Assembly: GCA_910578465.1 (NCBI GenBank)
Contig: CAJTPW010000002.1
Location: forward strand, 124,001-188,000
Direction: 5' to 3'
Length of the DNA stretch: 64,000 bases
Source: an uncultured Vampirovibrio sp.
GTDB taxonomy: Bacteria; Cyanobacteriota; Vampirovibrionia; Gastranaerophilales; Gastranaerophilaceae
Shown: positions 1 to 7,703 of the stretch, in pieces
How the letters are laid out: each line of letters opens with the position of its first letter
Position numbering within the stretch: the first letter of the stretch is position 1
The notes under the pieces: model-generated
Told to the model about the DNA's origin: nothing
Databases searched by the model: none
What the model saw: only the letters and a program-made list of their open reading frames with translations
Position numbers and translations under genes: made by a program

Positions 1-240
1 GATACCACTGTTTATAAACAAAGAGCAATTAAGGGCAAAATAGAAGTATTGGAACAATATGGCGAGTTGGATGATTTAAGCAAATTAGAAAATGCAGAAG
101 AAGTAGCCGACTATATAGGCGACATATATAAACTTCTTGCAGGAGAGGACCTTTCTTTAAGATGGCATTCCGAAAATCCGCACGGCGACAGAAGTGCGTC
201 AGAAGCAAGAAGTAGGGAAATGCTTGAAGGTCTTGCAAAA
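1..240 (+). repeat. Direct repeat, copy 1 (partner 558-797)
   Basis: Bases 1-240 match 558-797 at a constant offset of 557 bases. Only about half a dozen differences are visible, for example at positions 6, 10 and 24 and near the stop codon. Confidence 0.9.
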
Positions 241-243
241 TAA
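1..243 (+). CDS. Unknown protein, 3' part of a tandem duplicate
   Basis: The reading frame is open from the first base of the window to a TAA at 241-243, giving 80 residues; the start lies outside the window. The product is almost identical to the C-terminal half of the protein encoded at 300-800, ending EGLAK instead of EGLAD. I do not recognise the family. The visible part is acidic and helix-rich, with no cysteine cluster or membrane segment. The intergenic gap to the next copy is only 56 bases, so the two are probably one transcript or a fresh tandem duplication. The high identity at DNA level, including synonymous sites, argues for a very recent duplication or gene conversion. Confidence 0.7.
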   Translation, partial: DTTVYKQRAIKGKIEVLEQYGELDDLSKLENAEEVADYIGDIYKLLAGEDLSLRWHSENPHGDRSASEARSREMLEGLAK

Positions 244-299
244 ATCAGTGCTAAACAGGTTAAAATTTTTGATAAACAATAAAGGATGAGGTTTAAAAT

Positions 300-800
300 A
301 TGAGAATTAATGGTATTTCCCTAAATTTAGGTCAAAGAAACAATGTGAACTTTGGAAGATTTGCGGATGAAAACGCAAGAAAAGTTGTAAGAGAAGCATT
401 AACGGAAAAAGACCCGAGCTACGTAGCGTCAATGCAACCTTGCTATGACGGATGGTTTAAAAGAATAGAAGACTGTGATTTTTTTGAAGCATATACAGCT
501 GAAGACGGAACCGTTAAGGGTAAATTTGATGATGAATTTGTAAAACAAAATACTGCAGATACTACTATTTATAAACAAAGGGCAATTAAGGGCAAAATAG
601 AAGTATTGGAACAATATGGCGAGTTGGATGATTTAAGCAAATTAGAAAATGCAGAAGAAGTAGCCGACTATATAGGCGACATATATAAACTTCTTGCAGG
701 AGAGGACCTTTCTTTAAGATGGCATTCCGAAAATCCGCACGGCGACAGAAGTGCGTCAGAAGCAAGAAGTCGGGAAATGCTTGAAGGTCTTGCGGATTAG
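300..800 (+). CDS. Unknown 166-residue protein with N-terminal NFG motif
   Basis: The family is not recognised. The ATG at 300 follows an AAGGATGAGG-like ribosome binding site about 10 bases upstream. The N-terminus (MRINGISLNLGQRNNVNFG) carries a short NFG motif about residue 20, similar in style to the TSFLG motif near the start of the protein at 19828. Such N-terminal motifs recur in proteins of gut Melainabacteria, which is my recollection and not shown here. The rest is acidic, mostly helical by composition, and has no transmembrane segment. Residues about 87-166 duplicate the truncated gene at the window start. A strong AT-rich hairpin follows at 833-869. Possible roles include a secreted or host-directed protein, but nothing in the sequence proves this. 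Confidence 0.75.
   Translation: MRINGISLNLGQRNNVNFGRFADENARKVVREALTEKDPSYVASMQPCYDGWFKRIEDCDFFEAYTAEDGTVKGKFDDEFVKQNTADTTIYKQRAIKGKIEVLEQYGELDDLSKLENAEEVADYIGDIYKLLAGEDLSLRWHSENPHGDRSASEARSREMLEGLAD
558..797 (+). repeat. Direct repeat, copy 2 (partner 1-240)
   Basis: This is the second copy of the 240-base direct repeat. It covers the C-terminal half of the gene at 300-800. Confidence 0.9.
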
Positions 801-832
801 TTTTATTTTATTAAGTTTTATAACATTTTAGT

Positions 833-869
833 AAACAATGTAACATTTATAAAAAATGTTACATTGTTT
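833..869. terminator. AT-rich perfect hairpin after the duplicated genes
   Basis: AAACAATGTAACATTT (833-848) and its exact reverse complement (854-869) form a 16-bp stem with a 5-base loop. No long T-run follows beyond the stem's own TTT, so it may act as a weak or bidirectional terminator or as a 3' stability hairpin. Confidence 0.6.
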
Positions 870-937
870 CGGGCAATTTCAAGCTTTATTTTGTTTTATA
901 AATATTAGGTTAAAAAGTGTGTTGTTAAAACAAAAAT

Positions 938-2977
938 ATGAAAATTGCCCCGTTAAATATTATCAATACTATGCTGAATAAAGGCGCAAAAGCGCCAAAT
1001 ATTGACGACCTTCGCGCAGCAAAAAGGTTTGCAAACTGCGCACTTGATAATCTAGAAGGAAAATTGTTAAGCTCCGTTGAAGCAAAGGCCCCAAGCCTTG
1101 TGCAATCAATAAGTGGAGAAAAATATATCCCTGATGATACTATACCAAGAAGAGCTGTATCGAGCCTGAAGAGCTTTTTTGGAATACCTTTGGATATTAT
1201 AGATTCAATTGCAAAAAAATTCCCAAATTCAAAGTTAAACAATGCGGAATTTTTGCAAAACTACAGAGCTTCCGTGCAGCTTGAAGAAAATATACACGCG
1301 CTTCAGGGACTTAGAACAAAAGGCGCCAAATTTGCACAAGAATATATGACAGCACACGGTTTAACCGAATACCCGACGGGTCCGTGCGGCGAATATTGCG
1401 AATCTATATGTGGTCCCGTTACAAACAAATTTCTTGAACAATTAAATAATACAATGGCAGACAATGTTGCAAACTATGACACCAAAAAAGAAAGATTTGC
1501 AACAAGGCTTATTTCAGGGCTTACCGCAGCACTTTTTTTAGGAAGCGACTTTTATAATAAATCAATTAAAAAAGGAAAAACGGAAGAAGAAGCCAAAAAA
1601 GAACAACACCTTAAACAAGGTCAGGAAATTAAAGAAAACATCTGCGAAGCCATAACCCAGTTTGCAGTATTTTCCTGTTTTTCAAAGACAATAAACAAAA
1701 GCCCCTGGGCGCCTGCAATCATAGGAACATGTATCGGGCTTGTATCGCGCGTTGTTTCAAGATTGTCTTCAGGAATGCGCATAACAAGGATGGATGTTCA
1801 AGAACGTCCAGCAACGATAATACCTTCATTAAATGAATTTTTGGAATCCGCAAAAACAGGAAGCACGGAAGAGCTTCTCATTAAAAAACAGGAAAATCAA
1901 ATTGAAGAAATTAAAAAGGAACACAAAAAACCGATTTTAAGCGCGAAAAATTTAATTGGATTTTGTGCTGCAAGCATAATAGGCGGATATTTATTAAGGT
2001 TTGGAAAAAACCATACAAATATCGGACAAAATATTACAAAACCTTTAAAACAATATGCCGAAAAAAGCAATAAAAAGAATATTAAACAAATAAATACCAC
2101 CCCTGATAAACTAAGAAAATTAGCGGATATTTTGTCTCAAAACGGCAATAGAAAATTTAGAAAAAGTATTTATGATATTATAGCTAAAAATACTGATGAC
2201 AAAGGCAATGTTTACCTCGGTACAGATTATGTAACCAAAAAACTATTCGGTATTGAAGTCAAAGCAAAGGACCTTAGAGATTTAAAAACCGCCCCGCTTA
2301 AGTTTATTAAGGAACTTGTTTCATATCCCTATAAAATTGCAAGCAAACTTGAAGAGGCTATAAAAAATTCCAAACTTACACCAAAAGAAAAAGCCCTCCT
2401 TAAAAAACCCGATTTAACCGAAGATATCCTTGGAATACGCAACCTGTACACCCGTTTCCTTGAATTTGAAGAAAAATACGGCAGTGATGAAGCAAAATTA
2501 ACAAAAGAATTTGGCGAATATGTTAATAAAATGCTTTTAAAATCAAACAATGATGTAACATCATCTAAAGGCGACAACTCCAAAATTGCGGTTATGGCAC
2601 AGACTCTGGGCACATTGAGCGGCATGTGGTTTAACATGAACGATGAATTTAATTCTTCAGTTAGAAACGGCAGCACCAAAAAAGAAGCCGAAAAAGACGC
2701 AAGATTAAGAGGTATCAACAAATTCTTCAGAATGACGGTGCAAATAATAATTTCAGGTTCATTAAACGAAATATTCAAAAAACAATATAACAACTCAATT
2801 GCAAATTCAGCACTTGTTGTAGTTGCAAGTACGGTTCTAACCGATATGGCTTCAAGAATTTTGAGCGGAATGCCATCCAAAAAAATGTCAAAAGAAGGGC
2901 TTGAACAATATCAAAAAGACCATAAGGAAGGTGTAATGGCCCGGTATTACAAGGCAATTGACAAGCTTGCTTCATAA
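938..2977 (+). CDS. Unknown 679-residue protein with two related membrane-associated repeats
   Basis: The family is not recognised. The ATG at 938 has only a weak ribosome binding site. Two segments, about residues 190-285 and 555-655, look like copies of one domain. Each has a hydrophobic helix, a charged KKGKTEEEAKK / RNGSTKKEAEK stretch, a second hydrophobic stretch, and a shared end (SRLSSGM / SRILSGM). Between them lies a short hydrophobic segment (about 337-353) and a long lysine-rich linker. There is no clear signal peptide. The hydrophobic stretches suggest membrane association or insertion after secretion. The gene stands alone, with a hairpin upstream and an AT-rich non-coding stretch downstream to the tRNA. 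An effector-like or surface role is only a guess. Confidence 0.7.
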   Translation: MKIAPLNIINTMLNKGAKAPNIDDLRAAKRFANCALDNLEGKLLSSVEAKAPSLVQSISGEKYIPDDTIPRRAVSSLKSFFGIPLDIIDSIAKKFPNSKLNNAEFLQNYRASVQLEENIHALQGLRTKGAKFAQEYMTAHGLTEYPTGPCGEYCESICGPVTNKFLEQLNNTMADNVANYDTKKERFATRLISGLTAALFLGSDFYNKSIKKGKTEEEAKKEQHLKQGQEIKENICEAITQFAVFSCFSKTINKSPWAPAIIGTCIGLVSRVVSRLSSGMRITRMDVQERPATIIPSLNEFLESAKTGSTEELLIKKQENQIEEIKKEHKKPILSAKNLIGFCAASIIGGYLLRFGKNHTNIGQNITKPLKQYAEKSNKKNIKQINTTPDKLRKLADILSQNGNRKFRKSIYDIIAKNTDDKGNVYLGTDYVTKKLFGIEVKAKDLRDLKTAPLKFIKELVSYPYKIASKLEEAIKNSKLTPKEKALLKKPDLTEDILGIRNLYTRFLEFEEKYGSDEAKLTKEFGEYVNKMLLKSNNDVTSSKGDNSKIAVMAQTLGTLSGMWFNMNDEFNSSVRNGSTKKEAEKDARLRGINKFFRMTVQIIISGSLNEIFKKQYNNSIANSALVVVASTVLTDMASRILSGMPSKKMSKEGLEQYQKDHKEGVMARYYKAIDKLAS

Positions 2978-3133
2978 GATCATTTAAACGGAATGAAAAG
3001 TTGAGTAAATTTTAACGCTTTATTTATATTGCAGAATTTTGTTTAAATTAAAAAGCACCCGCAGATTACCCGTAAAAATCTTGATGAATTTTTGATTTTT
3101 TATTGAACCGCTAAAATTCAGCAATAAATAAGC

Positions 3134-3161
3134 AAAAAATTTGCCGCGTCTTTAGAATCGA
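3134..3161 (-). repeat. Partial copy of the tRNA-Phe 3' end
   Basis: This stretch repeats the last bases and downstream flank of the neighbouring tRNA-Phe (3218-3244), with a short indel. It cannot fold as a tRNA. A duplicated tRNA 3' end is the usual scar of site-specific integration, so this may be a relic attachment site, but no integrase is visible. Confidence 0.5.
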
Positions 3162-3225
3162 CTTTGCGACCCCAAGTTGCAAATATAAATACGACACAGG
3201 TGTCCGGGTAGGAATACAAAAAATT

Positions 3226-3298
3226 TGCCGCGTCTCGGAATCGAACCAAGGACACAGGGATTTTCAGTCCCTTGCTCTACCAACTGAGCTAACGCGGC
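3226..3298 (-). tRNA. tRNA-Phe (GAA)
   Basis: The minus strand reads as a full cloverleaf of 73 bases. The acceptor stem GCCGCGT pairs with ACGCGGC, the D-loop contains AGTTGGTAGA, the anticodon loop is CTGAAAA with anticodon GAA, and the T-arm contains GGTTCGATTCC. The discriminator is A and CCA is not encoded. Confidence 0.97.
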
Positions 3299-3392
3299 AA
3301 ATCTATTCAGTTGTCATACTTTGTCAGGCTTAGTTGGCTCAATAACTTGTTAATTTTGCGAACCAAAATCAAGACTCCGTAAGGCTTCCTAT

Positions 3393-3420
3393 ATAATACC
3401 AATTCAAAATTTTAAGTCAA
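3393..3420 (-). promoter_or_regulatory. Promoter for tRNA-Phe
   Basis: On the minus strand, TTGACT (3420-3415) and TATTAT (3398-3393) are separated by 16 bases, with a TGG extension before the -10. It would give a leader of roughly 90 bases before the tRNA. Confidence 0.6.
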
Positions 3421-3429
3421 GTTCAAAAA

Positions 3430-4467
3430 TTAATTTTCCAACAAAATTTTTATCGCTTCGCCATTTTGGTGCATTTCAAGGGCCTTTTTGGCATATTTCA
3501 TCTGCATTGTTTTTGTAATTAATTTTTCAACATCGACCTGTCCCGATGCAATTAAATCAAGCGCTTCACGGAAATATTTAGGAGTATGGTGAAAAACACT
3601 CACAACATTTACTTCATCATAATGAATACGCCGCGTGTCAATATTAACCGTAGTTCCTGAAGAACAGCCCCCAAAAAGGTGTACCGTGCCACCCCTTCTG
3701 ACCAGCCCGAACATCTGCTCCCAAATTTCAGGCAAACCGACACACTCAACAGCAACATCAAGCCCGCGCCCCTCGGGGGTTAAGCCTAAAATTATTTCCT
3801 TAGGGTCAGGGTATTTTTTCAAATCTATAATTTCATCCGCCAGTGCAAAATCCTTTGCAGCTTTGAGTTTTAATGGATTTCTACCCATGGCGATAACCTT
3901 TGCACCCTTTAATTTTGCAAGACGCGCAAACATAAGCCCTATAGGGCCTATACCTACTATACCAACCGTATCCCCCGATTTTATAGGAGTTCTCCCAATC
4001 CCATGCGCCACATTTGCAAGCGGTTCACAAAAAGCGGCCTTTCTAAACGACAAATTATCAGGAATTTTAATTAAATTTTTCTCGACAATGAGCCTTGGAA
4101 TAGTGATATACTGCGCATATGCACCATTTAAAAGGTACAAATTTTCACACAAATTTTCTTCCCCGCGACGACAGAAAAAACATTCGCCACAAGGTGCCGA
4201 ATTTGCTGCAACAACGCGATCTCCAACCTTAAAATTTTCAACACCTTCACCGATTTTAAAAACAGTGCCCGAAAATTCATGCCCAAAACCTGACGGCACT
4301 TCTTTAATTAAAAGCGGATGCCCGCGCCGCAAGGTTTTCACATCTGTTCCACAGGTCAAAGCGGCTTCCACCTTAACTACAACTTCACCCTCGGCAGGTT
4401 CCTTCACATTTACCTCTTCATACCTGATATCAAGAGGCGCATAATACCTCACAGCCTTCATTTTCAT
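3430..4467 (-). CDS. Zinc-dependent medium-chain alcohol/polyol dehydrogenase
   Basis: This is a cytoplasmic NAD(P)-dependent dehydrogenase of the MDR superfamily (sorbitol/threonine dehydrogenase type), 345 residues. Catalytic zinc ligands are C39 (TCGTD), H63 and E64 (GHEFSG). The structural zinc site is C93-C96-C99-C107. The Rossmann motif GIGPIG is near residue 175. The frame is open further upstream from a TTG, but the ATG at 4467 overlaps the TGA of the preceding gene as ATGA, the classic arrangement for translational coupling, so I chose it. It forms an operon with the related dehydrogenase at 4464-5498. The substrate cannot be read from sequence; a polyol or sugar-derived alcohol is likely. 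Confidence 0.88.
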   Translation of the reverse strand: MKMKAVRYYAPLDIRYEEVNVKEPAEGEVVVKVEAALTCGTDVKTLRRGHPLLIKEVPSGFGHEFSGTVFKIGEGVENFKVGDRVVAANSAPCGECFFCRRGEENLCENLYLLNGAYAQYITIPRLIVEKNLIKIPDNLSFRKAAFCEPLANVAHGIGRTPIKSGDTVGIVGIGPIGLMFARLAKLKGAKVIAMGRNPLKLKAAKDFALADEIIDLKKYPDPKEIILGLTPEGRGLDVAVECVGLPEIWEQMFGLVRRGGTVHLFGGCSSGTTVNIDTRRIHYDEVNVVSVFHHTPKYFREALDLIASGQVDVEKLITKTMQMKYAKKALEMHQNGEAIKILLEN

Positions 4468-5498
4468 AGTTTTATACAAGCCTTAAAAATCTTATTCTTC
4501 ATAGTATCATCAACGGCACAAGGCAAGTTGTCAAGTGTATAATCCGTAGAAACACCCGATAAATCAATCACACCTGTGCTTAGGAGCTCAAAAGAAAGCG
4601 CTAAATCAACAGGGGCGGGTGAATAACTCCCAAGAACCGTAAGTTCGCGGTAATAAATTTCATTGTTTTGATACCCAGAAACTCCCTCCACGGAAGAAAA
4701 TACAACGATTTTACCTCCGTCTTTTACAAATTTTAACGCAGTGTCGATTGCCTTATAAGAGCCTGATGTCATAAAAATCGTGTCATAACGCAGGTTTTCA
4801 TCAAATTTAACCCCGTATTTTCCTGCAAAGTCTTGCCTTTCAGGATTAATATCAAAACCAAAAGCTTCAATACCAAAGGCTTTAAGACCAAGAGACATTA
4901 AAAGCCCGATAGACCCCAAACCTATTACAAGCGCCTTGTGAGGCGGATTTTCAGGGTTTTTGGAACCATTTTGAGCAGCGGAGTATTTATATCCTGCACG
5001 TCGAATTGCCCTGATGCAACAGGATAGAGGTTCCATAAAAGTTGCATTTTCAATATTAAGACCGTTTTTCAGCCTGAATACAGTGTTTCTAAGATGTCCT
5101 TCCGATACAAAAATATACTCGCTAAAGCCCGCAGGGCTTATGTTTACAGCTTTAAAGGTTTTGCACATGGAATGATTTCCGTTTTTACAAAAATCACATT
5201 TCATACAAGGGTAGTGATGCCCCAAAGTCACGATATCACCGACTTTAAAGGGTTCAAGATTATTGTTAAAGTAAGAATTCCCCACAATTTCCGTATTTAT
5301 TTCAACAATTTCCCCAACAACTTCATGCCCCAAAACCACCTTGTTATCAGGGTTTTCAGGCGCATGCTTAATTTTTACAATATCAGAACCGCAAAGCCCG
5401 CAGGCAATAACCTTAATAATTGCCCCTTTTTCAGTCAAATCAGGCTTTTTAACCTCAATTATCGAAATTTTTCCTCTATCTAAAACTGCACTTTTCAT
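4464..5498 (-). CDS. Zinc-dependent MDR dehydrogenase, second paralogue
   Basis: This is a 344-residue medium-chain dehydrogenase, distantly similar to its downstream neighbour. Catalytic-site residues are C36 (CGLCGSD) and H58-E59 (GHEVVGE). The structural zinc site is CMKCDFCKNGNHSMC, and the nucleotide-binding motif is GLGSIG. The chosen ATG at 5498 has AGAGGAA seven bases upstream; an in-frame upstream ATG at 5519 lacks such a site. The gene lies 36 bases downstream of a small pilin-like gene on the same strand and is coupled to the next gene by an ATGA overlap. Two dehydrogenases in tandem suggest sequential or alternative oxidation of related polyols; the substrate is unknown. Confidence 0.87.
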   Translation of the reverse strand: MKSAVLDRGKISIIEVKKPDLTEKGAIIKVIACGLCGSDIVKIKHAPENPDNKVVLGHEVVGEIVEINTEIVGNSYFNNNLEPFKVGDIVTLGHHYPCMKCDFCKNGNHSMCKTFKAVNISPAGFSEYIFVSEGHLRNTVFRLKNGLNIENATFMEPLSCCIRAIRRAGYKYSAAQNGSKNPENPPHKALVIGLGSIGLLMSLGLKAFGIEAFGFDINPERQDFAGKYGVKFDENLRYDTIFMTSGSYKAIDTALKFVKDGGKIVVFSSVEGVSGYQNNEIYYRELTVLGSYSPAPVDLALSFELLSTGVIDLSGVSTDYTLDNLPCAVDDTMKNKIFKACIKL

Positions 5499-5534
5499 AC
5501 AAAATTCCTCTTTAAACACCCGAAGGAAGCAGAA

Positions 5535-5702
5535 TTAAGGTGTCATCGGCGGCACTACAACTGCATTTCCTTTAAGCTTAATCCCAAAAACCGCATTAGA
5601 CCCAAAGTTTGAGAGATTAAAAGCTCCAATTACAGCCGCAGCAATAATTATAAGCAAAAGCGACAATAACACATATTCTACAAGCGATTGAGCTCTTTTC
5701 AT
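5535..5702 (-). CDS. Small Flp/type IV-like pilin (55 aa)
   Basis: This short gene has a clear prepilin signature. A basic N-terminus MKRA is followed by QSLVEYVLLSLLLIIIAAA, with glutamate at +5 from the predicted cleavage after Ala4 and about 17 hydrophobic residues. Flp pilins have this layout (RGQSLVEY...). The remaining 28 residues are short and uncharged, as in Flp-type subunits. No Tad secretion genes are nearby, so assembly proteins must be elsewhere. The start has no ribosome binding site; a TATAAT lies just 6 bases before the ATG, implying a leaderless transcript. The gene precedes the two dehydrogenases, an unexpected neighbourhood. Confidence 0.72.
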   Translation of the reverse strand: MKRAQSLVEYVLLSLLLIIIAAAVIGAFNLSNFGSNAVFGIKLKGNAVVVPPMTP

Positions 5703-5716
5703 GGTAAAATTATACT
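5688..5716 (+). promoter_or_regulatory. Promoter for the Fe-S protein at 5730
   Basis: TTGAGC (5688-5693) and TATACT (5711-5716) have a 17-base spacer. The -35 lies inside the divergent pilin gene, and the predicted start of transcription leaves a leader of only a few bases before the ATG at 5730. Confidence 0.55.
5709..5714 (-). promoter_or_regulatory. -10 element for the pilin gene, leaderless geometry
   Basis: TATAAT on the minus strand ends 6 bases before the ATG at 5702. It overlaps the -10 of the divergent promoter, so the two promoters probably compete. No convincing -35 is seen. Confidence 0.45.
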
Positions 5717-5729
5717 ACAAACTTCAATT

Positions 5730-6863
5730 ATGGATAAAAAAACGGAAGAAAACATAATAAAATGCTCAAGATGTGGACTATGTGCGGATGTTTGCCCTGT
5801 CTATAAGGCAAAACGCACTGAAAAAACGCTTCTTCGGGGAAAATTTTTGCAATTGCTGGGTTTAATCAGGGGAGAGCTCAAATGGTCAGACCGTCTAAAA
5901 TCCAGTCTGGACGAGTGTTTGGGTTGCGACAAATGTAAAATCCAATGTCCTTCAGGATTAAGTGCACCTGAAATTTTTGAAAAAATAAAATTTGAAAATT
6001 TAAACGGATTTGAAAAATTTTTGTACGGAAAATTTGTATTAAAAATCAAGATTTTTGCACTTCGTATTTTTTATAAGGTCAAACATCCTGTAAAATCAAT
6101 AGTTTCGGGCAAAAAACACGACGTCATAAAAATCGATAAAAACCTTGTTCATTTTAACGGATGTCTTTCAAAGTGCATTAATACTGGATTTGCGCTCCCT
6201 TTTGCGCTAAAAAAGGGTGGATTTGAGTGCTGTGGCATTCCGTATAAAACGAAGGGAAACCTGGATGAATACAAGGCTGCAGCGTCAAGAAACGTCCAAA
6301 AGATAGAAAAAACGGATGGTTTGGTTGTATTCAACTGTGCAACTTGCTTGTCAGCAGTGCGTTCCTACGAGTTTAATCTGCCCGAAAGCAAGGAAAGACT
6401 TGTTTTTTACACCGAGCTTTATAAAGAATTTTTAAAAACACATAAAATAACATCAAAAAAGCCCGTTACAGTTACATTTCACCACCCCTGTCATCTGAAA
6501 AGCGCCGGTATAGAGCTTTTTGACGTGGAAGAGATTTTAAATTCAATTGAAAACATAAATTATGTAAGGCTTCAAAATCCTGATGAATGCTGCGGTTTTG
6601 GTGGAGATTATTTTACAAGACACCCGCGCACGGCAGACTTTTTATCAACAAAAAAAATTGAAGATGTAATCAATTCGGGAGCACAAATCGTCTTAACTGC
6701 TTGTCCTACTTGCCTTTGGAGCCTTAAGTACGGAATAAAGAAGCTCCATACAAGGAATATCAAGGCTTATGATTTGGCAGAATTCTTGTATAGTCTTGAT
6801 TTTACGGAAAAGAAATTAATTGAACGGGAAACTCAAAAAAGAGGTGAAGAATGCAAACTTTAA
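5730..6863 (+). CDS. CCG-domain (Fe-S)-binding oxidoreductase subunit, GlcF/HdrD-like
   Basis: This 377-residue protein resembles the iron-sulfur subunit of glycolate/lactate oxidases and heterodisulfide-reductase-like enzymes. Two [4Fe-4S] motifs lie in the first 80 residues (CSRCGLCADVCP and CLGCDKCKIQCP). Two cysteine-rich CCG modules follow, ending in CCGIPYK and CCGFGGDY. It is expected to pass electrons from a flavin dehydrogenase to a quinone or other carrier, but no flavoprotein partner is adjacent. The ATG at 5730 was preferred over an upstream start because a -10 TATACT lies just before it. It overlaps the next gene by 13 bases. Confidence 0.85.
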   Translation: MDKKTEENIIKCSRCGLCADVCPVYKAKRTEKTLLRGKFLQLLGLIRGELKWSDRLKSSLDECLGCDKCKIQCPSGLSAPEIFEKIKFENLNGFEKFLYGKFVLKIKIFALRIFYKVKHPVKSIVSGKKHDVIKIDKNLVHFNGCLSKCINTGFALPFALKKGGFECCGIPYKTKGNLDEYKAAASRNVQKIEKTDGLVVFNCATCLSAVRSYEFNLPESKERLVFYTELYKEFLKTHKITSKKPVTVTFHHPCHLKSAGIELFDVEEILNSIENINYVRLQNPDECCGFGGDYFTRHPRTADFLSTKKIEDVINSGAQIVLTACPTCLWSLKYGIKKLHTRNIKAYDLAEFLYSLDFTEKKLIERETQKRGEECKL

Positions 6864-7645
6864 AAAAAGTTGTTGTGGCAGTTCCCGTCTATAAAAAAAA
6901 TCCCGAAAACGCTTTTTTTGCAAACTGCACGAAAATTTTAAATAATTATGATTTTTGTCTCATTGCCCCAAAAAGCCTTGATATGTCAAAATATGAGGAA
7001 CTTTTGAAGGCCAAAAACAAAGAATATTCCATAAAACGATTTAATGATAAGTATTTTAAGGATGTTAAAAGTTATTCAAAATTTTGCCTAAAAAGCAAGC
7101 TGTATAAGGCTTTTAGAAATTATGAATATATGTTTTTACTGCAGGAAGACGGTTTTGTATTTAAAGACGAGCTTGAATATTGGTGTAACAAGGGTTTTGA
7201 CTATATTGGAGCACCTCTGTTTGAGGGATATGAAAATTCGGATGAAAACAGCCCTATGATTGAATTTTCAGGAAACGGAGGGGTTTCATTAAGGAAAATT
7301 TCAAGCTTTATTGAGGCTCTTGAAAAAGAAGAGAGGCACAGTATAAACCCTGTAAGGATTTTATCCGATTTTATCTTTCAAAACCGCTTCAAAAGCTACA
7401 AAACAGAGTTTCAAAGATTAAAAAACAGGGTAAATGAAGATGTGATAATCACTCAATATCTTAGAACAAAAAGGGGCCTAAAGCCCGCACCAAACAAGGA
7501 AGCGATATTTTTCAGTTTTGAAGTGCAGCCGGAAAGGCTATACAGGCTCACGGAAGGGGTTTTACCCTTTGCATGCCATGCATACAGAAAATATAACCCC
7601 GAATTTTGGAAACAATTCATACCCGAAGAAAACTTTTTAGCCTGA
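6851..7645 (+). CDS. DUF5672-like glycosyltransferase
   Basis: A 264-residue cytoplasmic protein resembling the DUF5672 family of predicted glycosyltransferases. Visible family-like features are the N-terminal strand VVVAVPVYK, the central MFLLQEDGFVF segment with acidic residues that could bind a metal or nucleotide sugar, the WCNKGFDYIGAP block, and a GNGGVSLRK loop. The ATG at 6851 has GAGGTGAAGA directly upstream and overlaps the end of the Fe-S protein gene, so the two are co-transcribed. The acceptor is unknown; surface polysaccharide or glycoprotein modification is plausible. Confidence 0.75.
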   Translation: MQTLKKVVVAVPVYKKNPENAFFANCTKILNNYDFCLIAPKSLDMSKYEELLKAKNKEYSIKRFNDKYFKDVKSYSKFCLKSKLYKAFRNYEYMFLLQEDGFVFKDELEYWCNKGFDYIGAPLFEGYENSDENSPMIEFSGNGGVSLRKISSFIEALEKEERHSINPVRILSDFIFQNRFKSYKTEFQRLKNRVNEDVIITQYLRTKRGLKPAPNKEAIFFSFEVQPERLYRLTEGVLPFACHAYRKYNPEFWKQFIPEENFLA

Positions 7646-7703
7646 AAGCAGGGTGAAATTTTAAAAATCCGTAGCACCCCCAAAATCGGGTTCAACAAAG
7701 TTT

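Noticed and set aside
3134..3165. Second tRNA gene beside tRNA-Phe
   Set aside because: Only the acceptor 3' end and a few bases are present; no anticodon arm or D-arm can be formed.
3635..4444. Plus-strand ORF of 269 codons
   Set aside because: It lies entirely antisense to the zinc dehydrogenase at 3430-4467, whose zinc and Rossmann motifs are intact. The antisense product has no domain pattern.
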